Shown: positions 1-7,080, counted from the first letter of the stretch. The stretch is DNA of 11,697 nt from CAXYVC01 sp964292295 (GCA_964292295.1 CAXYVC010000082.1:1-11697), one strand, 5' to 3'. Notes: generated by a model from the letters alone, not told the origin. Numbers and translations are program-made.

Positions 1-1
1 C

Positions 2-859
2 GGCGTGGCCACCGGGGCGGTGGCGGCGCGGTACGGCCGGGCCTGCGAGACCCACAGGGGGGCCGAGGACATGCGCCGCCAGGCCGTGAACGTGCGGCGC
101 ATGGAGCTGATGGGCGCGCGGGTGTGCCCCGCCCGGGGAGGGAACGGAACCCTGCGGGACGCCGTGGACGCGGCCCTCCAGGCCTTCGCCGACGACCCCT
201 CCGCGTTCTACCTGCTGGGGAGTGCCGTGGGGCCGCACCCCTATCCCAGCATCGTACGCGCCTTCCAGGCCGTGATCGGCGAGGAGGCCCGGGCCCAGTG
301 CCTGGCCCAGACGGGAAGGCTGCCTTCCGTGGCCGTGGCCTGCGTGGGGGGCGGCTCCAATGCGATCGGGCTCTTCTCCGCCTTTCTGGAAGACGAGGCT
401 GTGGAGCTGGTGGGCGTGGAAGCGGCGGGAGAAGGGCTGGGAACCCAGCGGCACGCTGCAACCCTGACCTTGGGGCGCCCCGGCGTCTTGCATGGAAGCT
501 ACAGCTACCTTCTCCAGGACGAGGATGGCCTGGTTCCGGAGGTGCACTCCGTGTCCCCGGGGCTGGACTATCCGGGGGTGGGGCCCGAGCACGCCTACCT
601 GAAGGAGCTGGGTCGCGTGCGCTATGCGAGCGCCACGGATCAGGAAGCCCTGGATGCTTTTGAACGCCTGAGCCGGCTGGAGGGCATCATCCCCGCCTTC
701 GAGTCCAGCCACGCCCTGGCCTACCTCTTTGCGCAGAAGGGGCGGCTGGGACAGGGGCCCGTCCTCCTCAATCTTTCGGGCCGCGGCGACAAGGACCTGG
801 AAGAGCACGCGCGGTTGCGCGGTGCCGCGCCTTCGTCCCTGCGGGGCGCCTTCCTGTAG
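2..859 (+). CDS. trpB: Tryptophan synthase beta chain, C-terminal part (5' end outside the window)
   Basis: PLP enzyme of the last step of tryptophan synthesis; the beta subunit condenses indole with serine and works as an alpha2-beta2 complex in the cytoplasm. The frame is open from the first bases and begins inside the conserved stretch that follows the ETGAGQH motif (GVATG...), so roughly the first 115 residues, including the PLP lysine and the catalytic Glu, lie upstream. Visible TrpB hallmarks are YLLGSAVGPHPYP, VIGEEAR, the PLP-phosphate loop GGGSNAIG (nt 347-370), the PAFESSHALA stretch that carries the Glu near the PLP ring, and the terminal SGRGDKD whose Ser contacts the PLP nitrogen. 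The C-terminus has a short extra tail after the usual end. An in-frame GTG at nt 5 is an internal Val codon, not a start. The metG start lies 45 nt downstream. No trpA is visible in this window. Identity is secure. Confidence 0.96.
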   Translation, partial: GVATGAVAARYGRACETHRGAEDMRRQAVNVRRMELMGARVCPARGGNGTLRDAVDAALQAFADDPSAFYLLGSAVGPHPYPSIVRAFQAVIGEEARAQCLAQTGRLPSVAVACVGGGSNAIGLFSAFLEDEAVELVGVEAAGEGLGTQRHAATLTLGRPGVLHGSYSYLLQDEDGLVPEVHSVSPGLDYPGVGPEHAYLKELGRVRYASATDQEALDAFERLSRLEGIIPAFESSHALAYLFAQKGRLGQGPVLLNLSGRGDKDLEEHARLRGAAPSSLRGAFL

Positions 860-879
860 GGATAGGGTGCGCCCGGAGG

Positions 880-899
880 TAGACTGGAGGGTCCGGAGG
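880..899 (+). promoter_or_regulatory. Candidate -10 element and ribosome binding site of metG
   Basis: The 45-nt gap between trpB and metG holds TAGACT (880-885), a plausible -10 hexamer, followed by GGAGG (895-899) spaced 5 nt from the TTG at 905. This strong Shine-Dalgarno supports the rare TTG start. The same TAGACT hexamer occurs at a similar distance before the DoxX-like gene (11409-11414). No clear -35 is visible, so promoter function is an inference; metG could also be read through from trpB. Confidence 0.35.
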
Positions 900-904
900 C
901 CCCG

Positions 905-2875
905 TTGTCCAAGCGCTTCTACGTCACGACACCCATCTACTACGTGAACGACCGTCCGCACATCGGCCACACCTACACCACGGTGCTGGCCGACGTGCTG
1001 GCGCGGCACCACCGCATGATGGGCGAGGACGTGTACTTCCTGACCGGCACCGACGAGCACGGCCAGAAGATCGAGAAGACCGCCGCAGCGCGGGGCGTCA
1101 CGCCCCAGCAGCTGGTGGACGAGGTCGCCCCCAACTTCGAGAACCTCTGGCGGCAGATGGGCCTCACCATGGACCACTGCGTGCGCACCACCCACGCCTC
1201 CCACAAGGCGGTGGTGCAGGCGCGCTTCCGGGAACTGCTCGCCAAGGGCGACATCTACAAGGCCGAATACGAAGGGCTCTACAGCGTGTCGGACGAGGCC
1301 TTCGTGACGGAGACCCAGGCCAAGGAGCTCCAGGCCCAGGGCCTGGGGCACCAGCTGGTGACGCTGAAGGAGGAGAGCTACTTCTTCCGCCTCAGCGCCT
1401 ACGAGAACTGGATCCTCCAGCTCTACGCGCGCTGGCCCGGCTTCGTGCAGCCGGAGTTCCGCCTGAACGAGGTGAAGCAGTTCGTGGCGCCGGGCGGAGA
1501 GCGCGGCAACCTGCAGGACCTCAGCATCAGCCGCACCAGCATCAGCTGGGGCATCCCCGTGCCGGGCGACGAGAAGCACGTGGTCTACGTGTGGTTCGAT
1601 GCGCTGCTGAACTACCTCTCCGCCTGCAAGGACGGACACTGGCCTCCGACGGTGCAGCTGGTGGGCAAGGACATCCTGCGCTTCCACGCCGTGTACTGGC
1701 CCGCCTTCCTGATGGCCATGTTCCGGGAGGACGGCGACGACCTTCAGGGTGAGTTGCCGGAGCGCATCCGCCGCCAGCTTCCCGAGGCCATCCTCGCCCA
1801 CGGCTGGTGGCTCATGGGCGACACGAAGATGAGCAAGAGCCTGGGCAACATCGTGCGCCCCAAGGAGCTGCTCCACTTCGGTACGGACGCGGCGCGCTTC
1901 TTCCTGATGCGGGACATGCAGATCGGCTTCGACCGCGCCTTCAGCTTCGAGGCCTTCGTGGAGCGGCTGAATGCCGACCTGGCCAACGGCCTGGGCAATC
2001 TCGCCGCCCGCAGCCTCAGCATGCTCCAGAAATACCGCGGCGGCGTGGTTCCGGAGGCCACCGCCTTCGACCCCGAGGACGCCGAGGTGCGGGAGCGTCT
2101 GCGCCAGGTGCTTGGCGACTACCTGGAGAAGGCCGCCCGCCATGATTTCAATGGTGCGTTGGAGGTCCTCTGGACCTTCCTGCGCCACCTGGACGGCTAC
2201 ATCGTGAAGGCCGAACCCTGGAAGCTGGCCAAGGACGAGGCCTGCGCTCCCAAGCTCGACACGGTGCTCTGCCAGCTCTACCGGGCCCTGCGCCTGACGG
2301 CCGTGCTGGCCGCCCCGGTGATGCCCGCCTTCTGCCAGACCCTCTGGGAATCCCTGGGACTTTCCGGCAGCGTGGCCGATCAGCGCTTCCACGCGCTGGA
2401 CCCCGAGGCCCCCGCGCCTGCGCCCGTCCTCGAACCGAAACCCCTCTTCGCCCGCATCGACAAGGACCAAGCCATGACCGAGATCGAAGCCCTCCAGGCC
2501 GCGGCCGCTGCACCCGCCGCGCCCCAGCTGGACGTGCCCCCCGTGAAGGAGAACATCGACTACGACACCTTCGCGAAGACCGACCTGCGCGTGGGCCTGG
2601 TGCTGGAGGCCGAGGAGGTCCCCAAGAGCAAGAAGCTCGTCAAGATGAAGGTGGACCTGGGTTTCGAGCAGCGCACGATCCTGGGCGGCATCAAGGAGGC
2701 CTACGCGCCGGCGGACCTCGTGGGGCGCCGCGTGGTGGTGGTGGCCAACCTGGCGCCCCGGGCCATGATGGGCATCGAGAGCCACGGCATGCTGCTCTGC
2801 GCCAGCGACAACGCGAGCAAGCCCTACCTCATCGCGCCGCCGGAGGACGCGAAGCCCGGCTTCGTCGTCCGCTAG
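905..2875 (+). CDS. metG: Methionyl-tRNA synthetase with C-terminal tRNA-binding domain
   Basis: Class I aminoacyl-tRNA synthetase that charges tRNA-Met, including the initiator, in the cytoplasm. The protein is 656 aa. The Rossmann catalytic core starts with TPIYYVND and HIGH (residues 19-22), continues through TDEHGQK and the LQDLSISRTSISWGIPVP and YVWFDAL motifs, and ends with KMSKS (residues 308-312). A helical anticodon-binding domain follows. From about residue 550 (NIDYDTFAKTDLRVG) to the end lies the Trbp111/EMAPII-like OB-fold that in this family promotes dimerisation and tRNA binding. The connective-peptide zinc knuckle is degenerate: where many relatives have a CxxC pair after YEG-Y/W, this protein reads YSVSDEAF, and the second Cys pair is also missing. 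TTG is chosen as start because GGAGG lies 5 nt upstream and the N-terminus fits the family exactly. The downstream gap begins with a CCCCATCTGGGG palindrome. Confidence 0.97.
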   Translation: MSKRFYVTTPIYYVNDRPHIGHTYTTVLADVLARHHRMMGEDVYFLTGTDEHGQKIEKTAAARGVTPQQLVDEVAPNFENLWRQMGLTMDHCVRTTHASHKAVVQARFRELLAKGDIYKAEYEGLYSVSDEAFVTETQAKELQAQGLGHQLVTLKEESYFFRLSAYENWILQLYARWPGFVQPEFRLNEVKQFVAPGGERGNLQDLSISRTSISWGIPVPGDEKHVVYVWFDALLNYLSACKDGHWPPTVQLVGKDILRFHAVYWPAFLMAMFREDGDDLQGELPERIRRQLPEAILAHGWWLMGDTKMSKSLGNIVRPKELLHFGTDAARFFLMRDMQIGFDRAFSFEAFVERLNADLANGLGNLAARSLSMLQKYRGGVVPEATAFDPEDAEVRERLRQVLGDYLEKAARHDFNGALEVLWTFLRHLDGYIVKAEPWKLAKDEACAPKLDTVLCQLYRALRLTAVLAAPVMPAFCQTLWESLGLSGSVADQRFHALDPEAPAPAPVLEPKPLFARIDKDQAMTEIEALQAAAAAPAAPQLDVPPVKENIDYDTFAKTDLRVGLVLEAEEVPKSKKLVKMKVDLGFEQRTILGGIKEAYAPADLVGRRVVVVANLAPRAMMGIESHGMLLCASDNASKPYLIAPPEDAKPGFVVR

Positions 2876-3087
2876 GGGGGAACGCCGTTTCATTTCCCCA
2901 TCTGGGGCCAAGGCCTGCTCCATCGTGCATCCAATCCGCCCGGTGGCGCTGAACTCAGCCTCACCGACCTGGAGCTCGATGAAAGAAGGGGATTCTCCTG
3001 CTCCAAACCCCAGAAGGCAATGTCCCACAATGTTTCAGTCCCAACGGCCTAGTGGTTGGGATTCAAGAACCTCTCGCGGAGGCCGTG
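2876..3087. other. 212-bp non-coding gap with hairpin and tRNA-Glu-like stretch
   Basis: No convincing gene is visible between metG and the orphan secreted protein. Three things are: the palindromic 14-mer at 2895-2908; a 7-bp inverted repeat (TCCCAAC 3039-3045 with GTTGGGA 3055-3061, 9-nt loop); and a stretch at 3046-3064 (GGCCTAGTGGTTGGGATTC) that resembles the D-arm region of tRNA-Glu but has no matching 3' half. Base composition is lower in GC than metG. This region could be the left flank of an insertion, or an untranslated leader of the next gene. Confidence 0.4.
2895..2908. repeat. 14-bp palindromic repeat, copy 1
   Basis: TCCCCATCTGGGGC lies 20 nt after the metG stop. An identical 14-mer lies at 4694-4707, just after the stop of the orphan gene at 3088-4692. 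The core CCCCA-TC-TGGGG is self-complementary and could form a short hairpin in RNA. No T-tract follows, so it is not a typical intrinsic terminator. The two copies bracket the atypical gene. The sequence around them is not shared. Confidence 0.55.
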
Positions 3088-4692
3088 ATGCTGATGAACC
3101 GTTTTTTGATGCTAGGGGCCCTGGTTCCCGCCGTGACGATGCCCCTGGTGGCCGACCAGCTGGCCTGGGTCACCAGGGCCCAGGCCGATCGTGCGGTCCG
3201 TCTTCTCAAGGGGCAGCGCGAAATCCTGCTCCACTGTCCCTGCATTCAGGGCGACCCCAAGACTTACGTGACCCTGTTAGAAGTCCATGCGCGGCCTGCC
3301 AGCGACAAGACCCATTTCGAAGTGTGGATCAAGGGCTGTGACCGGAAGGGAAGGCCCATCGAGCAGGGGGTGGATCTGGCCTATGTCTTCATTCCCGATG
3401 GGGCACAGGCGAAGTGCGTGGGGAAGGCGCTCTACCTGCCCTGCGACCCATGCACGAAAAGGCTGGCTTGGGATCCGGCTCCTGAACAGGCCCATGGGCA
3501 GATCACGCGTCAGGAGACTCTTGTCTACGCAGATGCCCAACTGCTGGCTGGAGAAGGCTGGCTGCTCGTGTTCCACGTTCCTGGCCGCCCCTCGGAAGAG
3601 CGCACCTTCGTCCAATCAAACGCCCGCCTGGCTTCGCTGGACCTTCCCCTGGTGACCCAGGCCGAAAGGCGTACCGGAAAGCCGAACGTGAGTCTGAAAG
3701 GGAAACGATTCCAGGTGGCATCCTTCCGGGAGATCCGCGAGAACCCCAACACGGGCGACCGCGAGGAGGTGTCGGTCATCAAGGCCATTCGCAGCGCGCC
3801 GGATGTCCAGATGTCCACTCGCAAGAAGGGCGTCATAGCTGTCGACATCTCCAACCGCATCTTCGAGGATCGCGAGCAGAAGGCGATGGAATTCAATCGC
3901 AAGCTCGGGGCTGGTCGTGTCGACGTCTGGATCAACGACGGGAAGGTCCCCCATGGGACTCTTACTCCCGCCAACATCGATGCGAGGAGGACTTCACACG
4001 GGTACACCCGGGTTGTGCTCCAACTCGAAGAGCCGCTCAAATCTATTCGTGTCACCGCCACCGATGCGAACAGCTTCGCGCCCGATGCCGGGAAGGCGGA
4101 CGGCTATGTGGGGCGGAAACGGTACGAGAAGGCTATGGAGAGCCTCAATCCATTCTCGGGGGTGAAGGGCTACAACGCTTTTGCGGAGGTAGAGAAGTTC
4201 AGAGTCTTTCCGGTGGATGCATCCAGCAGGGCCGAGAACATCGGTCTTGGCATCTCCGCTGGTCCCGCCGTGATGCTGAGCCCCGAAGTGTCATCGTCCA
4301 CTGATTCCCTTTTCCGCGAACGGAAGTTGGCAAGTGGCCAGCTTGAAGTGCTGCCTTCCTGGGTCGAATGTCCGGAGGGGATGACTTTTGACATCTACCT
4401 CTGCTGTTCCCAGCGCACGAAGCTCTCGGACATCAAGACCGGGGCTGACAAATGGACGACCGCATGGAAGTACGAAGAAGTGACCTCCACGGGGCGGAAG
4501 GTTGGCGGTCGTCTTTACAGAATGTCCAAGGTCAATGGTGAGCCCCTGGATGCCGTCCACCCGATGGGAGATGCCCGCCGTTCCTACCTGCTTGAGGGCA
4601 TGAGTGTTGGCAGCTACTGTTACATTGCCGTGGTGTCCCATGCTGGAAAAGCCTCGGTGGTCAGTTCGGTCAAGGAAGTGCTGGTGCCATGA
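3088..4692 (+). CDS. Secreted protein of unknown function with N-terminal cysteine cluster
   Basis: I do not recognise this 534-aa protein. The ATG at 3088 is chosen because GGAGG (3078-3082) lies 5 nt upstream; an in-frame GTG at 3052 has no comparable site. The N-terminus is a classical signal peptide (MLMNRFLMLGALVPAVTMPLVA, likely cleaved after about residue 22), so the product is probably exported to the periplasm or beyond. The first mature part (about 23-125) contains six Cys: C50 and C52 in an HCPC motif, C84, C110, and C119/C122 in CDPC. This pattern suggests disulfides or a metal site. The middle is charged and has no clear domain. Further Cys occur near the C-terminus (VECPEG, LCCS, SYCY), and the end (AVVSHAGKASVVSSVKEVLVP region) looks like beta strands of an Ig/FN3-like fold. 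Sampled stretches are about 57-67% GC, lower on average than the neighbours, and the gene stands alone between long gaps. Recent acquisition is inferred. Confidence 0.8.
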   Translation: MLMNRFLMLGALVPAVTMPLVADQLAWVTRAQADRAVRLLKGQREILLHCPCIQGDPKTYVTLLEVHARPASDKTHFEVWIKGCDRKGRPIEQGVDLAYVFIPDGAQAKCVGKALYLPCDPCTKRLAWDPAPEQAHGQITRQETLVYADAQLLAGEGWLLVFHVPGRPSEERTFVQSNARLASLDLPLVTQAERRTGKPNVSLKGKRFQVASFREIRENPNTGDREEVSVIKAIRSAPDVQMSTRKKGVIAVDISNRIFEDREQKAMEFNRKLGAGRVDVWINDGKVPHGTLTPANIDARRTSHGYTRVVLQLEEPLKSIRVTATDANSFAPDAGKADGYVGRKRYEKAMESLNPFSGVKGYNAFAEVEKFRVFPVDASSRAENIGLGISAGPAVMLSPEVSSSTDSLFRERKLASGQLEVLPSWVECPEGMTFDIYLCCSQRTKLSDIKTGADKWTTAWKYEEVTSTGRKVGGRLYRMSKVNGEPLDAVHPMGDARRSYLLEGMSVGSYCYIAVVSHAGKASVVSSVKEVLVP

Positions 4693-4693
4693 A

Positions 4694-4707
4694 TCCCCAT
4701 CTGGGGC
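4694..4707. repeat. 14-bp palindromic repeat, copy 2
   Basis: TCCCCATCTGGGGC begins 1 nt after the stop codon of the secreted protein gene and is identical to 2895-2908 after metG. Both copies sit close behind a stop codon in the same orientation. They could be a 3'-end hairpin element, a small repetitive extragenic palindrome, or traces of the event that placed the gene here. The sequence alone does not decide. Confidence 0.55.
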
Positions 4708-4843
4708 TTCGCGAGGAGGCCCTTGCCAGAGGATACATCCCAGGGTGTACAGGTTCGGTGCTGGTGATAGGTCCCGTCCCTCACCCGTGTTGGGAGTCGG
4801 ATCTCCAAATGCTCAGGCAACCGGGTTCAGCCCCTGATGATGA
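4708..4843. other. Non-coding gap between the orphan gene and the SRPBCC-like gene
   Basis: I see no gene here. A 16-bp imperfect palindrome, TACATCCCAGGGTGTA (4734-4749), has TACA/TGTA ends and could be an operator, but nothing ties it to a regulator. No clear -10/-35 pair is visible before the gene at 4844. No T-rich terminator is seen for the upstream gene apart from the CCCCATCTGGGG repeat. Confidence 0.3.
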
Positions 4844-5206
4844 ATGATGACCATCGGAATCTTGCGACTTTCTGACAGGGTGAAGCGCCCCGTCTATCAC
4901 CTCGAAGTGGCGCGGGAGACCGATGCGCCCTTCGAGGAGGTGGCGGCGGCCCTGGAGGAGGGCGGCCTTCCCGGGGTGGCGCCCGCAGGCGCCGCCTGGG
5001 GCCTGAAGGCGGGTGCCCTGCGCCTGGACTACCAGGTCCGCCGCTTCGGGGTTTTGGAACAGGGGAGCCTGGAGGTGGGGCGGGAAGGGGATCGCGTGCG
5101 CCTGGTGCACCGCGCCCGCTTCGCGGGCTGGTCCGTGCTGATCCTGGCGGGATGGTGGCGCCTGCGCAGGCATCGCATGTGGGAGCGCTTCGTGGCGCGG
5201 CTCTAG
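4844..5206 (+). CDS. Small SRPBCC-like protein, hypothetical
   Basis: A 120-aa basic protein. After a short variable start it reads RPVYHLEVARETDAPFEEVAAALEEG, which resembles the first strand and helix of START/SRPBCC (polyketide cyclase-like) proteins. It continues with alternating strands (LRLDYQVRRFG, EQGSLEVGREGDRVRLVHRARF) and a final aromatic helix (WSVLILAGWWRLRRHRMWERFVARL region) typical of the C-terminal helix of that fold. It is shorter than most family members, and no ligand can be inferred. The start is uncertain: ATGs at 4844 and 4847 lack a good Shine-Dalgarno, and an in-frame GTG at 4880 gives VKRPVYHLEV, a more natural family N-terminus. If the upstream DNA was inserted, the first dozen codons may be fortuitous. 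The gene ends 16 nt before xth and is probably co-transcribed with it. Confidence 0.6.
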   Translation: MMTIGILRLSDRVKRPVYHLEVARETDAPFEEVAAALEEGGLPGVAPAGAAWGLKAGALRLDYQVRRFGVLEQGSLEVGREGDRVRLVHRARFAGWSVLILAGWWRLRRHRMWERFVARL

Positions 5207-5211
5207 GACGG

Positions 5212-5218
5212 AAGGAGG
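5212..5218 (+). promoter_or_regulatory. Ribosome binding site of xth, deciding a GTG start
   Basis: AAGGAGG is a full-strength Shine-Dalgarno 4 nt before the GTG at 5223. It lies in the 16-nt gap after the stop of the SRPBCC-like gene and supports the GTG start and operon linkage. Confidence 0.8.
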
Positions 5219-5222
5219 CAGG

Positions 5223-5999
5223 GTGCAACTCGTCAGCTGGAACGTGAACGGCTTCCGCGCGGCCCTGAAGAAGGGCTTCCTGGATTGGCTCGAGGAGGCG
5301 GATCCCGACGTCCTCTGTCTCCAGGAGATCCGCTGCATCTGGGAGGAGGTGGAGCTTCCCGTGCGCCGCGCCCTGGAGGCCAGCTACGACGTCTGCTGGT
5401 TTCCGGCCACCGCGAAGAAGGGCTACGCGGGCAGCGCAACCCTGAGCCGGAAGGGGACGGGCTGGACCCACGCCAAGGGGCTCGGCATCGAGGCCTACGA
5501 CGCCGAGGGGCGTGTCGTAGTCAGCACCCTCGGGGACCTGGTGCTGCTGGGTGGCTACTTCCCCAACGCCAGCACGGGGCTTGTGCGCCTGGACTACAAG
5601 CGCGCCTTCGCCCGGGACCTCGCGGCCTTCGTCCGGGCGAAGCACGGCGAGGGCAGGCAGCTCCTGGTCGCGGGGGACATGAACGTCGCCCCCGAGGAGA
5701 TCGACCTCGCGCGGCCGAAGGATAACGTGGGGAATCCCGGCTTTACCCCCGAGGAGCGGGAGGACTTCCGGGGCTACCTGGAGACCGGCCTGGCGGACGT
5801 GCTGCGGGAGCGGAACCCCGGCGTTCCCGGCCTCTACACCTGGTGGAGCCAGCGGGGCGGCGCGCGGGCGAAGAACGTGGGCTGGCGCATCGACCACATC
5901 CTGGCGAGCCGGGCGCTTCTGGCCCGCGTGACCGACGTGCGCACCCACCCGGACGTGGCGGGTTCGGACCACTGCCCGGTCAGTCTCACGCTGACATGA
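5223..5999 (+). CDS. xth: Exodeoxyribonuclease III / AP endonuclease
   Basis: Base-excision-repair nuclease of the ExoIII (Xth) family; it cuts 5' of abasic sites and trims 3' ends, and uses a divalent metal. The 258-aa length fits the family. The active-site set is complete: N7 in SWNVNGFRA, E35 in LCLQEIR for metal, Y112 in GGYFPN, D152 and N154 in GDMNVAPEEIDLARP, D224 in RIDHILAS, and D249/H250 in GSDHCPV, where the His is the catalytic base. Start GTG at 5223 is fixed by AAGGAGG 4 nt upstream and by the family-typical MQLVSWNVNG N-terminus. It follows the SRPBCC-like gene by 16 nt and is closed by a hairpin that includes its own stop codon. Assignment to the Xth branch rather than a general endonuclease/phosphatase family protein is well supported by these motifs. 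Confidence 0.96.
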   Translation: MQLVSWNVNGFRAALKKGFLDWLEEADPDVLCLQEIRCIWEEVELPVRRALEASYDVCWFPATAKKGYAGSATLSRKGTGWTHAKGLGIEAYDAEGRVVVSTLGDLVLLGGYFPNASTGLVRLDYKRAFARDLAAFVRAKHGEGRQLLVAGDMNVAPEEIDLARPKDNVGNPGFTPEEREDFRGYLETGLADVLRERNPGVPGLYTWWSQRGGARAKNVGWRIDHILASRALLARVTDVRTHPDVAGSDHCPVSLTLT

Positions 6000-6027
6000 A
6001 GAGGGGGCCCTGCGGCCCCCTCTTCAT
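5996..6027. terminator. Bidirectional hairpin terminator between convergent genes
   Basis: A perfect 14-bp inverted repeat: the left arm ATGAAGAGGGGGCC (5996-6009) pairs with the right arm GGCCCCCTCTTCAT (6014-6027) around a CTGC tetraloop. It starts at the xth stop codon and ends 16 nt before the stop of the convergent TPR gene, so it can serve both strands. The GC-rich core and outer A/T pairs fit an intrinsic terminator, although the T-tract (TCTTCAT) is short. Confidence 0.85.
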
Positions 6028-6042
6028 CAGATGTCTTGAAGG

Positions 6043-7080
6043 CTACTTGATGTTCTTCAGGCTCGGGTCCGCCAGCATGGCCTTCACCTCGGCCGCCTTG
6101 GCGCCGTTGGGGTCGAGCTCCAGGTACTTCTGCAGGTAGCCCTTGGTGCCCTTCAGGTTCATGCTGCTGAACTCGACCATCGCCAGCAGGTAGTAGGCAT
6201 TGGAATACTTGGGGTCGATGGTGACGGCCTTCAGGAGGTGGGTCTTGGCCTCGGCCATGCGGTTGGCGTTGAAGGCCTCCACGCCCTTGTTGTAGGCCTG
6301 TTCGGGCTTGGGACCGACGACGGCGTCCAGGAGGTCCTGGTACTTCTTCTCGTTGGCGGCATCCTTGCGCGCCTGGTACGAAGCCACCAGGGCCTGAAGA
6401 ACGTTTTCGTCTTTCGGGGTTGCGGTGTGGGCCTTCAGGAGCAGGGGCTCGGCCTGGACGGCCATCTCGGTGTTGCCGCTCTTCTGGGCCGCCAGGGCGA
6501 GGGCCACGCCCCGGGTGCGCTCAACCTTCTCGAGGTTCTTCTGGATGCTGCCCTTCGTGGTCTCGTCCTTGGCTTCGGTAAGGCCCAGGTTCAGCTTCTC
6601 CGCGGCGGTGGCGAGGAGGGGCACCGCCTCCTCGAACTGCTGCTGGTTCAGGAGGGCCGTGGCGTTGTTGTAGGCTTCCAGCCCTTCGTTGGCGTTGGCG
6701 GCGCCGGCGATCTCGACGTCCGCAGCCTTGCCGGAGGCCTTGCGCTCGGCAAGGGCCTCCTCCTGCGTCAGGAGGGTGAAGTCCTTGCGGAGGGTGTCGC
6801 CCAGGGGGACCTTCACGACTTCCTGCGTGTCCACGTAGCCCGCCGCGGATACAAGGACCGTGAACTCCTTGGGCGTGAGCCCCACCTGCTGGTACTGGCC
6901 GTCTTCGCTGCTCTGGAGATCCTTGGTCCAGGTGATGTCCAGGCGCTTGAGGGTGATCTTGGCGCCGGCCACGGGCTTTCCGGCCTTGGTGAGCACGCGG
7001 CCCGCGATGCGGCCCGTGGTCTGGGCGCTCAGGCTCAGGGCGGACAATGTCAGAACGAGGGCGGGAAGGGCAAGGCGCAT
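6043..7080 (-). CDS. Secreted carboxypeptidase-regulatory-like domain and TPR protein
   Basis: A 345-aa exported protein with no predicted enzymatic activity. The signal peptide MRLALPALVLTLSALSLSAQ ends in an SAQ site at about residue 20. It is followed by a CarboxypepD_reg-like beta-sandwich (about 22-103: GRIAGRVLTKAGKPVAGAKITL, then GQYQQVGLTPKEFTVLVSAAGY), a fold common in acidobacterial and Bacteroidota surface or periplasmic proteins. From about 131 to 330 come TPR-type helical repeats, clearest in QAYNKGVEAFNANRMAEAKT and the following AVTIDPKYSNAYYLLAMVEF. The likely role is a periplasmic scaffold, but the partner is unknown. The start at 7080 is chosen for the signal peptide and for GGAGG (7085-7089 on the - strand) 4 nt upstream; the frame stays open to 7245 without a second ribosome binding site. 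The gene is convergent with xth and divergent from the DUF1844 operon. Confidence 0.9.
   Translation of the reverse strand: MRLALPALVLTLSALSLSAQTTGRIAGRVLTKAGKPVAGAKITLKRLDITWTKDLQSSEDGQYQQVGLTPKEFTVLVSAAGYVDTQEVVKVPLGDTLRKDFTLLTQEEALAERKASGKAADVEIAGAANANEGLEAYNNATALLNQQQFEEAVPLLATAAEKLNLGLTEAKDETTKGSIQKNLEKVERTRGVALALAAQKSGNTEMAVQAEPLLLKAHTATPKDENVLQALVASYQARKDAANEKKYQDLLDAVVGPKPEQAYNKGVEAFNANRMAEAKTHLLKAVTIDPKYSNAYYLLAMVEFSSMNLKGTKGYLQKYLELDPNGAKAAEVKAMLADPSLKNIK

Noticed and set aside
2895..2908. Intrinsic terminator of metG
   Set aside because: The CCCCATCTGGGG stem is only 4-5 bp with a very small loop and no T-tract, so it is reported as a repeat instead.
3038..3110. Possible complete tRNA gene
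   Set aside because: Only a D-arm-like segment is present. No 5-bp anticodon stem, T-arm (GGTTCRANYCC) or matching acceptor 3' strand follows.
4827..5972. 381-codon - strand open frame opposite xth
   Set aside because: It is a shadow of the xth coding strand; xth has complete catalytic motifs and an excellent ribosome binding site.
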